This document shows, in pieces, positions 32,380 through 43,700 of a DNA stretch of 64,000 nucleotides. The notes below the pieces were generated by a model. The model saw only the letters and a list, made by a program, of their open reading frames with translations. It searched no databases and was not told where the DNA came from. Each line of letters opens with the position of its first letter. Positions within the stretch are counted from its first letter, which is position 1. The DNA is from Immersiella caudata (Eukaryota; Ascomycota; Sordariomycetes; Sordariales; Lasiosphaeriaceae), in contig JAULSU010000005.1 of the NCBI GenBank assembly GCA_030512335.1, positions 3,658,001-3,722,000 of the forward strand, written 5' to 3'. The translations under genes were made by a program, and so were the position numbers.

Positions 32380-33535
32380 ATGGCCGACAACCTTTGTGGT
32401 CCCTCAAATGGGGCCAAGAACCTCGTCAACCATGTGAATCGTGACCGCTCATTGCAGCAGGATCGTATGGTCAGCGGCACACATAGCAATAACCATTCTG
32501 TAAGCATTACCAGGTTGAGTAGCGATTCTGGTGCCGCGACAGAGGCTAACGCGACCATACTAGTCGTTTCGATCACAGTCTGCCAATGCTCACGGCGCCG
32601 ACCAAGCCTTCGCAGGCTTCCAACAGAATGGACTGCCAGCCGCCCAGCTACCTATGGGTCCGAATCCCCCTGGATTCGTCGGCGATATTCGTTCGGCAAT
32701 ACCCACCGGGGTTCCTGCCCCGTCCATGGCCGCACGGCCGCATGGATTTAGTGTTCAACATCCCCAAGGCCCATCATGGGCTGTCCCTGTTCCCGCTACC
32801 TCCGCAAGCAGCGGTCAGGACTGGGTAAACCAGTTCTCTTCCGTGCAGCTCAGGGGCGAGAGCACGGGTATTATCGCTTCCGCAACACCACACCACCAAA
32901 GCCCCGCCCCCCTTTTTCAAGCTGGTGGTATGAACACCAACGCAAACCTTGGGTTCGCTCCCCCTACCTTTGCTGGAGGGCTCCAGGGAATGTATGGGTC
33001 GTCACCTATGATCGGTCACAACATCTACGGCGCCCAGCAGCAAACGCCCCCCTCGCAGGCACAAGAGTCGAGCCTAGATATCGAAGCATTCAACGCCGCT
33101 TTTGGCGCCTACGATGATGCGGAATTCAGCAAAGAGCTTGCCGGCTGGGCGGAGAAGAAGGAGGAGGAGACTAGTGCAGAACACGACCAGAACCTGGAAA
33201 ACCAACCGCTACAGAACATCATTCCCAGTGCGGAAGAGTCAGTACAGCAACAGTTGAATCAAGAGGAGCAGGACGCTGCACGTCGTCGTAGAGAAGACGA
33301 AGAGCTCGCGCGAGCAGCCAACTCGATTCTCTCGTCTGTTGCAGAAAACGACTCGGAGAAGTTCAAGAAGTCGAACTTCTTTGAGTTGATGCGGCGTATT
33401 GGAAACCAGGAGGTGGTGGTAGAAGGACCGAACCTCATTGACGCTGCCACCGGAGAAGCACTTGTCGCCAAGGATCCGGAAGCCCGTGTCCCAGGCGTGG
33501 GGGACGAGGGCCCAACGATACAGCCAAGTGTGTGA
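32380..33535 (+). CDS. pex20: PEX20, peroxisomal PTS2 co-receptor
   Basis: Exons are 32380-32499 and 32564-33535 (intron of 64 bp, phase 0, GTAAGC...ACTAG), giving 363 aa. The N-terminus MADNLCGPSNGAKNLVNHVN has the conserved Cys near the start (Cys6) that PEX5/PEX20-family receptors use for export-linked ubiquitination, followed by RSLQQDRMV. A W-x3-F motif (DWVNQF, Trp127) and a second Trp-containing segment (ELAGWAEKK, Trp235) are candidate PEX13/PEX14 contacts. The C-terminal part has the basic EEQDAARRRREDEELARAA helix and the KFKKSNFFELMRRIGNQEV block typical of fungal PEX20, where PEX7 binds. PEX20 works with PEX7 to import PTS2 cargo such as thiolase in filamentous fungi and several yeasts, in place of the long PEX5 isoform of animals. 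The upstream gene is divergent SEC13. Identification is secure. Confidence 0.93.
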
Positions 33536-33963
33536 TACGCCTTTTCGACGGATTTTAACAGCACATTGCGGTATTTATAGGGCATCATAGAATTTGATTT
33601 CGAGGGCATTGTGATGGACTGGGCGTAACTCTGGCGGGCTTGTTAGGATATGGTATTAGCATTGGATAGAAGGGAGCACCGGAGAAATCGAAGCATTTTG
33701 TCTTGACACAGCAAGATCTTTGGGTTGTACATCCATCATTTGTCCCTTACTTTGGCCTTCTTCAATCATCAGCAACAGTCAACCCTGAATCAAGACCGGA
33801 TGAGGCAAACATGGCCCAACAGATCCACCTTCATGCATCCTCCACTCACCGCTGGTGTGGGGGATCTCATCACACTGCTCTTATCTCAACACCCCCTAAC
33901 AAAAATTGAACAGCACTGCCTTCTCTTTGATCTCGAATCATTCCCAACCAGGGCGACGTCAAC
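33536..33963. other. Intergenic region before the terpene cyclase
   Basis: PEX20 3' UTR and terpene cyclase promoter. Two overlapping 68- and 80-codon ORFs show no recognisable feature. Confidence 0.5.
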
Positions 33964-35324
33964 ATGACACCAATCTCTTCGATCTCTTCCAACAGCTCTC
34001 TGACCGAACTGGCAGGACAAACCCTTCACATCCCGGACCTTGTTCCCCTATTCGCAACCTGGAAGCAGGGAGTGAGTCCTTACTATGAGCAGGTAAAACT
34101 GTTTGTGGATGAACGGCTGGTTAGCCTTATCAAAGACGAGACAGTTTTGAGGAAGGTGAGGAAGGGGGATCTGGCGTTGTTCACTTCCTGGTAGGTTCTC
34201 TTTTCTCTTTGCACCTCTTATACGGCTCTACACGTTACCTCACCCCCACGACGGGTACACAGAGGCGAAAGGCGGCTGTGCATCCATAATTTTGTGAGCA
34301 AGCTGACAAGGGAACTTACTAGTCTCCTCCCCGATGTAGAGTACGAAATCCTGGAGATCGCTGCGCTCTATACTGTGTGGGTTTTCCTCTGGGATGACAT
34401 CGTGGATGGGAGTGAGGATCCCATATCCGAAGGGAAGAGCATAGAGGGCGAGGTTGAGAAGGCGGAGCGGCTTCGTGATGCCTCGTACTCGTTTATTAGG
34501 TTTCATCTTCTCGGCGCCGGGGAGGGGGAGGTTGAGCCGCCGAAGCCGAGTCCTGCCTGCGGCTTGTTTGCGGAGATGGCGAGGCGGCTGAGACTCATGT
34601 GCCGTGAAGAGACCCAGATTATGGCTTTCTGTGCGAGTATCGAGGCGTACATGGAGGCGTGTGTGGTTGAGGCAAGATGGAGGGTGTCGAGGGTTCTTCC
34701 AAGCGTGAAGGAGTTTTACGAGTTTCGGTTACAGACGTCAGCGGTTGAGATGTTGTTGGGTTTGAGCGAGATGCTGAACCAGGTGCGGCTTCCTTCGGGT
34801 GCTGTTGAGTTGGATGAGCTGAAGAAGATGAGGACGCATGCGAACAAGATTGGGATTATGTGAGTACTATGGTTTTCTTTCCAGGGCTGAATGTTTGACT
34901 TTGGGAAGATTCGCTAATAGTTTGCAGTATCAATGAGTTGTTCTCACTCAAAAAGGAGCTTGTAAGTGCAATGGGTCGCTCTCCCGTGGTGCCTTGCTGA
35001 GATGCCTACTCAACCTAGAAGGACACAATTCCCCTGAACTTGGTGGCCATCACCATGCAATCTCACAATCTCGATCTTGAATCGGCAACAAGACAGATAA
35101 TAAACTCATTCTACAGCCACGCGCACGATTTCGACCGCAGCGCATCCACCCTCCGGTCAAGAGTTACACCACCAGTCGGCAACGACAACACAAAACAAGC
35201 GGACAGACTCATTGGAGCTTACCAAGCCTTGGTTACATGCGTACTTACCTTCTCCGTCGAGAGCCCTCGTTACGGAATCCAGTGTGACAGGCAAGAGGAC
35301 CAGTCATTCCGCATTACGCTGTGA
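33964..35324 (+). CDS. Class I terpene cyclase (probable sesquiterpene synthase)
   Basis: Exons are 33964-34190, 34323-34859, 34928-34961 and 35019-35324 (introns 132, 68, 66 minus to plus small sizes: 132, 68 and 57 bp), giving 367 aa. Motifs: IPDLVPLFATWKQGVSPYYEQ near the N-terminus; a metal-binding DDIVD at 100-104 preceded by WVFLW; an NSE-type triad in NELFSLKKE at 257-265 (canonical NDxxSxxKE with Glu in second place); and the C-terminal RY pair at 350-351. These fit fungal class I cyclases of the pentalenene/presilphiperfolanol-synthase type, which ionise prenyl diphosphates with Mg2+. The first intron's acceptor was placed at 34321-34322 because it gives DLALFTSCLLPDVEYE, aligning with the family's FTSxxxP block; the nearer AG at 34261-34262 would create a stop. 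No other terpene-pathway enzyme is adjacent, so the product is unknown. Confidence 0.86.
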
Positions 35325-35718
35325 TGACATAATCCCGTCTTCCTTTAACCGGGTGGCGCATCCCGCCCGCTCGGTTCCATTCGGCCGTTGGCCCCGGGCT
35401 CCGGGCTCCGGGACGGAGCAATGTACGTAAAATGCCAAGTGTCGGTGGCGAGTCCCGAGGCAAACGTCCGCGGCGCCATTAGATCACGCCATTGCTTCGA
35501 AACGATTTCAAATCAAAGGCGGGGGAGTAGCTGCGGGGGAGAGCGGGTCGCCTGTGCGACTCCGACTCAGAAACGGGGCCTGGCTTACCGCTCCGGTCCC
35601 GCCTGGGGGCCCCCGTGTCTTCAACTCAGTATCAGAACCACATTCTTACCTCACTCACCTCGATTCCTTGGAAAAATCAAACACGCAGACAAACAATACC
35701 CCTCAAAGGCAACCCAAA
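35325..35718. other. Intergenic region before the DOPA-dioxygenase-family gene
   Basis: 394 bp with no separate gene seen; CG-rich and likely the promoter and 5' UTR of the next gene. Confidence 0.55.
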
Positions 35719-36347
35719 ATGTCAGACCCCCAGTACTATTCCTATCCCTCCCCTCTGGAAGGTTACGAAAACCTCCCTCCCCTCCCCACGGAGCGCCACC
35801 CCGACAGCAAATCCTTCGTCAACCCGCCCGCTGGCGGCCTCAGCAGTGCCTACGAGAAGTTCACCGGCCCGCTCGACAATGGCGAGCGCGGAGGTTTTGA
35901 TGTGCATGTCTACTACTACCAGAGCAACGATTCGCACGTGCGGTACGCGCGCGAGCTGTGGGAGCGCATCCGGCGGGAGTTTCCCGAGCTGAGGATCTAC
36001 ACCTTTTGGGATAAGCCGGTGGGGCCGCATCCGGTGGCCATGTTTGTGAGTGCTGATGGCCATCCCGATACGATGCAATGTAATGAGAGGCCAACGACGG
36101 GATGGTATAGGAAGTGAACATCTTCACGCCGGCGCAGTTCGGGGCGTTCGTTGCGTGGTTGGCCATATGGCGGGGTCCGTTGTCCGTGTTGATTCATCCC
36201 AATACAACCGAGACGGATGTTAACTTGGGGAGGAGGGAGCTAAGAAACCACACGCAAAGGGCGATCTGGATGGGGGAGAGGTTCCCCCTGGATACGGCAA
36301 TCTTCAAGAGAATCGAGACGGCGACGGAGGTGCCGAGGGCAGACTGA
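35719..36347 (+). CDS. DOPA 4,5-dioxygenase family protein
   Basis: Exons are 35719-36045 and 36111-36347 (intron of 65 bp, phase 0, GTGAGT...TATAG), giving 187 aa. The joined protein contains GGFDVHVYYYQSNDSHVRYA, IYTFWDKPVGPHPVAMFEVN (the junction lies after MF) and GPLSVLIHPNTTETD. The His residues in FDVHVYY, GPHPVAMF and LIHPN are the conserved metal-site candidates of the DOPA_dioxygen family, small non-heme dioxygenases related to the enzyme that opens DOPA in betalain synthesis of Amanita. Most ascomycete members have no assigned substrate, and a role in opening catechol rings is only a family-based guess. The start is the ATG after an A-rich context (CCAAAATG). It lies downstream of the terpene cyclase in the same direction with 394 bp between, which is not evidence of a shared pathway. 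Confidence 0.88.
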
Positions 36348-37662
36348 GTGTTGGGCGGTGGCCTTGATGAGAGGGAGGAGGCTTGAGGTTGGCCTGAGGC
36401 TGGCCTGAGGCTGGCCTGAAGTTGGTATTGCGTTCATGGTGGTTGTAATTTGTGTGAATTGTCGTTGGTCGGAAACACGGCATCAGGTAGTGGCGGCCCC
36501 TTTTCTCTGCTGCGGGGGGACCTCCTGTGGCGTTTTCAGGTTTGGTCGTTTCCGGTGGCCGCGAGACAAAGTTCGTACTGGTTAGTTAGAAAAAAGAACG
36601 TGCTAACTTTCCGGTGAAGTCATTTTTGGTGTGTTTCAAGATATGGCCTGTCCCTCCTGGGGAGAGATGAATGAGTGTTGCGATGCAAGATCAACTGCGA
36701 GCGATGGCGGAATTCAAACACGGGAGGGGCCTCGGGCTGTGGCCCCACTCGCCCCGCATCCCGACCGTTCCTGGTACCTGCAGCACACACTGCCAAGTGA
36801 TTTCATCCCGCTGAGGAGCCTGATTGTTCTAGCGCTTATGACTTTGGCTTCCATCTTGCGCTGCGGCATCTGTTGTCAACGAAGTTCAAGATAGCGTTCT
36901 CATTTTGTCCGTTGTGAGGTCCGTCTCGGAAGTCTAGGGATAGTTTGAAGACTTGCGAGTTGCGCCGACGGGACGGGGCGGGATAGCACGCCAGAAAAAG
37001 GACAAAACGCACACGAGGGGTGGTGATGGTGGAGGAAAAAGCTCAAGCGATTCTAACGTGCAACCGAGGAGGCCATCGCGTTGCATTCCCAGATCAGCCC
37101 CAAAGCTCTGCACGGCTCGCAGCATCTTGGCCCTTTCTGGTTGGCCAGCCTATGCCGGTTCGCGTTCAGCTGGCAGGGGTCCCGAGCCCCTATCCCACTC
37201 AAGGGGTAATGGCAATCACTTCCACGCAAAGCGGTGACAGGGTCAAGCCAGCGCTGTGGACGTCTGAAATTCGCGGTTCTCAAGCCACCAAACTCCCCGG
37301 ATGCCTATTTTGAGCACTATTTTCACAGATTGGCCTGAGGATGGTGTCGCCATGGCGTTTTCCGCAGGCAGAGAGGCCTTGGCCCATGGCACATCCCGCG
37401 CACTGCGATCTGCTGCCTTTCCCACCCCTCTCGGATTTTTTTTCCCTCCGTCATGGAGTTTTCACGATAATTGTGGCTGCTGTAGTCTGTAGAGCGTGGT
37501 TCAACCTCGTCCGCTGAAAGAGATACCGCCGTTCCTTGGTGGCTGTCGTTCGCTTCATTGACGTGCGCGCGCGCTAAGCCGCTCGCTCGCTCGCTCGCCC
37601 ACTTTCGTTTACACAAACATCCTTTTTTTCTTCACTTCTCGTCCTCCCGTGTTTTGTTCGCG
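36348..37662. other. Intergenic region before the CFEM-like repeat gene
   Basis: 1.3 kb. Holds an 11-bp tandem repeat (36386-36418), a short GCTC tandem repeat (about 37580-37598) and a CT-rich 5' UTR. No supported gene. Confidence 0.5.
36386..36418. repeat. Three tandem copies of an 11-bp unit
   Basis: AGGYTGGCCTG repeated three times without gaps, with degenerate flanking copies on both sides, in the 3' flank of the DOPA-dioxygenase-family gene. Confidence 0.9.
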
Positions 37663-40063
37663 ATGTGGCGAGGCCCCCTTTCGACCCTCCTCTCCCTCTC
37701 CCTGGGGCTGGGTGCTGTGCTCGCCGCCGAGGTCGTCTATGTCACAGAGCTCGAAATCTACAGCTCGCTTGTATGGCCTACCAGATTCCTCTTCGCTGTC
37801 GGGATCCTCCAGAGCTTGACTAGCTGACTCGCTGTTGTTCCCAGGCGCCATGTGCAAAGTCGGCACTTTACTATAATGTTCAACGCCAGACCGCAGACAA
37901 GTGTCCAACGGACGCCACCGAGCTCCAGGGCTGTATTTGCACCAAGAACAACAACATCGCTGATGTAAAAGCCGGCCTGACGTCTTCGGTCTCCTACTCG
38001 TGCGGATCAACCGCCAGCGATGACCACGCCTCTGTGGCTACCGTGCTTTCTGCATACTGCAACCAGGAGTCGACATTTGCCTTTCCGACGCCAGCGTTTC
38101 CCGTCGAGGCCTACATCACCGAGGTCGCAGAAATTGCGGTTCTGGCGCCATGTGCTGCCTCGGCCCTAGGATGGGGGTTGAAGTGAGTCGTCTTTTCGGT
38201 ATTTGGTGGTTGATCTTCGTTGCTAACAAAGCCCGTAGCTCGCTGGTAAGCACCATTTGGGGAGTGCCTGTAGCACCGAGATACTCACATTTGCCATAGA
38301 CGTACTCCGAGTGCCCTTCAGACGCGCCCGCCCTCGCAAGTTGCGTTTGTACGAAGAACAGGAACTCTCAGGTCGCGCGCTCGGTCATCAGCTCGTCGGC
38401 CAAGTACTCGTGCTCTAGTCATACCCCCGATGTTTCGTCAGCTTTGGCCTTCTTCGACGCTTACTGTGCGATGGGCAACGGCACGTCGGTCTTTCCAATG
38501 CCATCCAACCCACCAGGTGACAGTGAGTGCTTGTCTGCATGAAAAAACAATCCAGATATGCGGGAAAGACTGACCAGTCCAGTGACGTACTACATCACCG
38601 ATCTCCCGGGGTTTACGAGCCTCGCCCGCTGCGCCAAATCAGCCATATCCTATGCCGTTCAATATGTAGGCGCCCACCCCTTTTCTTTCTGACGTATTCC
38701 CGCTGACATGTTTGCCAGCAAACAAATGACCTGTGCCCTGGGGGTCCGCAAGCCCTAGCATCGTGTGCCTGCATAAAGGAGGGAATGACGAAGGATATCT
38801 TGAGCAGTATCTCGAGCAACGTCAGAAACAGCTGCGACTCGACTGCCACTGATGATATCTCGTCTGCCGTCGGTGTAAGCATCCAGTGGGCTTTGATGTG
38901 AACATTTAACTAACAGAAGCCAGCTGTATAACCTGTATTGCAGTGCTGCGTTGTCACTCACAGTCCCTACTGGGATTAGCACGTCCGTTGAGCAAATATA
39001 CCCAACCGGAGCACCCCTGATTGGATCTCCCCCGAACAGCCCAGGGGCATCAAGCACAAGTAAGGCGGGTAACGGCACCCAAAACGGCGCGAGTGACGGC
39101 AGCACTGCTACTGGCGGACCTAGTGTTGGCGTGATTGCTGGCGTTGTGGCTGGCGTTGTTGTGGTTCTTGCGCTTGTTGGCGTCTTGGTTTTCTTCTTGA
39201 TGAAGAGTGCCCGGAAAAGGAAGGCCCTCGAGCAGCTTGCTTCCGACCAGGTGCCCATGACAAGGCCAGGAACATCGCCTGGCACCGCGGGTACGACCAC
39301 TGAGTATTTCAACGGCAAACAAGAGCTCCCTGCCGATTCACTCGCTGCCCCCCTTCCGCCGCCGAGCCCTTCGCCGAGCATGCTCAAGCCAGGCCTCTCG
39401 CCGCATCCTGACACCGTCTCGCCTGTGTCTGCGCACAACAGCGCGTTTACACCGCCGCCTCCGAGCCACGCTGAACTCAATGGACAAGCACCACCGATGC
39501 CGCCTATGCCACACAGCGCGGAACTCCCTGGGCAACATTCGCCGTATCCTCCCCCTCCCCAAGGAGCCGAACTGCAAGGTCAAGCCTCGATGTATCCGCC
39601 AACGCCGAACACGGCCGAGCTATATGGACAAGGTGCCGGTTACCAACATCCTCCTCAGCCCGAGCTTCAAGGTCAAGGAGCCATGTACGCGCCACCGCCA
39701 AACAGGCCAGAACTGCAGGGCCAAGGATCACCATACGGTCCTTTACCCACCCGACCGGAACTCCAAGGCCAGGGATCACCCTATGTGGCACCAAACCCAG
39801 GCCCTTATCGACAAGAGTTGGCAGGGCAGTATCAGTTCCCACAGCAGCAGCAGTACTTGCCACCACAACAGGGTTACTCTCCTTACAGCCCGCAAAGCCA
39901 ACACAGCCAGATGTCGCCGCAAAGCCCGTATAGCCAGGTGTCTCCACAAAGTCCACCGATGCCGGGCATGGGTTGGCAGTCAGGGCCGGTGCCAGGGGTG
40001 CATGAAATGCACGAGATGGACAGCGGGAATTATAATCGCGGAGCTCCAGGACAGGCCAGGTGA
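37663..40063 (+). CDS. Membrane protein with three CFEM-like six-Cys repeats and Pro-rich tail
   Basis: Exons are 37663-37770, 37845-38182, 38239-38245 (7 nt), 38300-38522, 38583-38665, 38719-38874 and 38924-40063, giving 684 aa; all six introns are GT-AG, 49-74 bp. A signal peptide (cleaved near VLAAE, about residue 22) precedes three tandem repeats starting LAPCAKSA, LAPCAASA and LARCAKSA. Each repeat has six Cys in the same order (C, CP, C-x-C, SC, YC), resembling CFEM but without two of its eight Cys. A Ser/Thr/Gly-rich, probably O-glycosylated stretch follows, then one transmembrane helix (VGVIAGVVAGVVVVLALVGV) and KSARKRK. The cytoplasmic tail is Pro-rich with eight (A/P)ELxGQ repeats spaced by PPP-rich linkers. 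The layout is that of a plasma-membrane wall sensor or surface receptor; the ligand is unknown. The microexon restores GWGLNSLTYSECP, equal in length to the matching segment of repeat 3. Confidence 0.83.
39472..39833 (+). repeat. Coding tandem repeats of an (A/P)ELxGQ unit
   Basis: Eight imperfect repeats in the cytoplasmic tail of the CFEM-like protein, for example AELNGQ, AELPGQ, AELQGQ, AELYGQ, PELQGQ (three times) and QELAGQ, separated by Pro- and Tyr-rich linkers of roughly 9-16 residues. Codons differ between copies, so the array is not freshly amplified. Confidence 0.8.
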
Positions 40064-40714
40064 GAGTCGTGGAAGTAAGGGCATCCTTGAAGAGCAAGAA
40101 GAATGAACGGAAGTAGCATTTGGGTATGATATCATCAGAAGGGGAGCTTGAATCTGGGATGAGGCGCTTTTGGTGGCTTGTAGAATATGTCTTTTGCATT
40201 GGCAGAGAAATGGGGAGTGGATGATTGGGTTGCCATTGTAGGTGTTTAGGCGTGTAGAAAGGGCTGATGTGTTTTTGCCGACATGAAATAAAATTCCAGG
40301 TCCCGACATTTCGGCCGGAGATCTTGAGCTTCCAATCTCGAGTCACGAGCTTGCATTCACCTGCGGTCGACTTGACAAAGAAGCAGGGTTTGGCGTTCGC
40401 TGTTGGAGACCCGACAGCGCACGGGCCAAATTCGTCACGCCAGTGACTTGTTCTCCACAGTGCAGCTAACGACCAACGGTTGCAGGCACGGTCTGGCAGC
40501 TCGGCGTGAGCCAATCCCAAAACAGTGCTGCAAACGCAGTAACCTTCAACCCTCCATCCTCAAAGAAAAATCAACACCAGCGCGACTTCATCGCGATCCC
40601 AACAACTGCGCTCAGCACCCCTCGGCGCGCGTGATTTCCTCAACTGTTCAAGCAACGATCAAGCTTGATTCTCTAATCTATGCAGTCCACACCCTGAAAT
40701 AAGCGTCGCGCATC
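40064..40714. other. Intergenic region before the MLP1-like gene
   Basis: 650 bp between two plus-strand genes, holding a 3' UTR and a promoter. No gene or RNA seen. Confidence 0.55.
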
Positions 40715-43700
40715 ATGGCGGCCGCCGAGGTTGATGTTGCGTTCCTCGCGACGCAGGTTCATCTTCTAGAGCTCGACATCAGCACAGCAGTAACTGCCCC
40801 GACTCCGAAAACCGTCAGCGCCATTCTATCCGCAGTCGTATCACGGTTTCGCGATATCGAACAAGAAAAGTTTCAACTCGGCATTGAATTGGAAGGCGCG
40901 TATCGCAACGGAGAGTCGCGAGTCGAGCAGGCTAATACCACCAGGGACAAGGCTTTGAAGGACCTGGAGGAAGCTCGCCAGAAGGCCCAGGATGAAGGTA
41001 AGAACGCGCAGTCATAGGATTTATACCGTGAACACCTCCTGACTTGCGCAACTTGCAGAAAGCGAGAAGAGATCCCTGGAGAACAAGAACCATGTGTTGG
41101 AGGCGTCTCTCGCCTCCGAGAAGTCCGAGAATGAGACTCTTCGCACCCGCATCACATCTCTCGAGACATCCAACAGGGAGACGCTGTCGGTCGTCGATAC
41201 GAAGACTCAGGCGAACGCAAGCCTCGCGGAGGACCTGCAGCGGCAACACCAAAAGCTCCTGAAGCTCAACCAGGAGATCACGTCACTCAATCAGTCGGTC
41301 CAGGTTGCGCAAGCTGCCGCTAGCTCAGCTAAATATCGCGAAGAGGCACTCAGGCAAGAGCTCGAGCTCGCCAGGAAGAACAATGAATGGCTTGACAACG
41401 AGCTAAAGACGAAGAATGCCGAGGCGCTGAAATTCCGGAAGGAGAAGAGCGCTCGAATTGCCGAACTGCAGCGCTTGCACCAGGACGCAACTTCGACCAT
41501 TGAATCTCTCAACCGAAACGAGCAGATTCTGCGCAAGCGGTTGGAGGAAGCGCAAACCAAAGCTGATGATGCGCTATCAAAGGTCCAGCAACTCCAGGAG
41601 ACAGCTTCACGTACCGAGGAGAGCTTCAAGCAGGAGCTGGAATCGTCACGACGCCTTGTTGATCTCAAAGACCAGCAGTCTCTGACCCACCGTAATCGCC
41701 TTAAGGAGGTGGAGCTGAGACTTGAGCAGGTGAAGGATGAAAGCGCTTCCGAGATTCGACGCATCCGGCAAGAACTTGAGCAAGAGAAGCAGGACCACCG
41801 GCAGACAGAGCAGCATGTCCAGGAACTCCAGAGCGAGTCTGATCGACTTAAGGCTATGGTGGAGTCCCGGGAGGTGCCTGGCTCCGTGCCACAGACACCG
41901 AGACAGAATGGTACTCTCCTCCGACCTGGGTCTCCTTTTGGCACACCGGGATCGTTGCTCGGTAAATCCACCATGCGTGCTAGCGACGCTCTTGAAGAGC
42001 TTTACACCGTCAAAGGTCAACTGGCTGGCGAAAGGCGACGCAACAAGAAACTTCAAGAGGATCTTGATGATGCTGTCACCATGCTGGAGGCCAAGCTTCC
42101 AGAGATCGATGAGCTCGCTGCCGAGTCTGAACGCCTTCGAAGCGAGGCTATCCAGATGTCGGAGATTATGCAACAGTCATACGAGGAGCGTGATGCGGCA
42201 ATCAAGGCCGCCCGTAAAGCCGAGTCGGCTGCTGTTTCGGCGCAATCGGAAGCCAAGATCCTCAGGACTCAGCTGCGCGATCTCAGCACACAAATCCACG
42301 TTCTGATCTTCAACATCCATGCGCGGGAGAAGGGCTTGGACAGGCTTACCGAAGAGGAGTCGGCCCAGTTCGAGCGAATCCAGCGAGGCGAGCTGGCTGA
42401 AGGCACTCTCGAAGACATGTCGGACACTCATCAGTTCATCACGCAAAAATTTGTCGTCTTCAAGGACATCTACGAACTTCAAGAGAAAAACCAGGAGTTG
42501 CTTCGAGTCACCCGGGAGCTCGCCGACAAGATGGAGAACGAAGAAGCGATTGCTGCCAAGCAACTGGCCGCGCAGGATCATCACGATGTTGAAGAGCTGC
42601 GAAACACCGTTTCACTGCTGCAGGACGAGGTCAAATCGCTAACCGTCCGGATGAAGAGCTATATGACGGAGAGGGATATGTTCCGTCGTATGCTCCAGCA
42701 AAAGGCTACACCCGCTGAGATACACGCGGCTTTGGGCATCTCGGGAGACGCTGGTCAACGACAGGTTCTTGCTAGTATCGAACAAAACATGTCGGTCGAC
42801 GAAGCAGACCTCAACACTGCCCTCAGAGAGCTTCAGTCTCAGTTCGACTCTTACAGAAACGACCAAACCACAGAGAGGAACGCCATGAAGGATCAGATCG
42901 CCAGACTCTCGGCTGAGAAGTCGTCCCTCCAGACCGAAATCTCGCGTGTGACTAGCCAACTTCAACTGGCCACGGAGAGATACAGCATGCTGCAGTCAAA
43001 CTTCAAGGCAGCGCAAGCCGAGAAGCAGGAGTTGCAAAAGCGAAACCAGGACCTGTCTGAGTCTGCTGCCAAGCAAGACATGAGAACTCAACAGGCTGCA
43101 GAGGATCTTGTGGAGGCAAAGAATCTCTTGGAAGGCTTGCGCAGCGAAAACGCCAACCTCAAGGCGGAGCGGGAGGTGCACAAGAGCATACAAGATCGAC
43201 TGAGCCACGATAGGGACAGCCTGGCAGAAGAAAAGACAAGGCTGAATAACTTGCTAACAAGTCAGCAATCCCTCCAGAACGAGCGTGAGCTGAGCGAGTC
43301 GGAAACTAGGCGGAGGCTTCAGAGCCAAATTGACAACCTTGATGCCGAACTGGCCACGACCAAGCGGAAGCTCGCCGAGGAAATCGAGGAGGCCAAGAAA
43401 ACCCAGCTTCGCAAAGAATTCGACGCTCAGCAGTACCAACGACGCATCGACGAACTCAGTTCTATGATCAGCCAGATCAAGGAAGAGAGCGTCGCTGTCA
43501 AGACGACCCGTGATCACCTTCAAGCCCGGGTCAGCGAATTGGAGGTGGAGCTCAAGAATGCCCAGGAGAGGGCTGATAGACTTCGGCCTATTCCAACTTC
43601 CCGATCTCAGTTTGGCGCGGCTGCCGAACCTGATGCCGATCTCGTGGCGCGCATCGAAGAGCTCGAGAATGAAGTTGCGGAGCTCAAGAGCGAGCGTGAC

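Noticed and set aside
34191..34262. Shorter first intron of the terpene cyclase ending at the nearest AG
   Set aside because: The join creates a TGA at the junction; the next AG shifts the frame. The acceptor at 34321-34322 restores the conserved block.
33964..36347. Terpene cyclase plus DOPA-dioxygenase-family gene as a biosynthetic cluster
   Set aside because: No P450, transporter, regulator or prenyl synthase is adjacent, and the neighbours are housekeeping genes.
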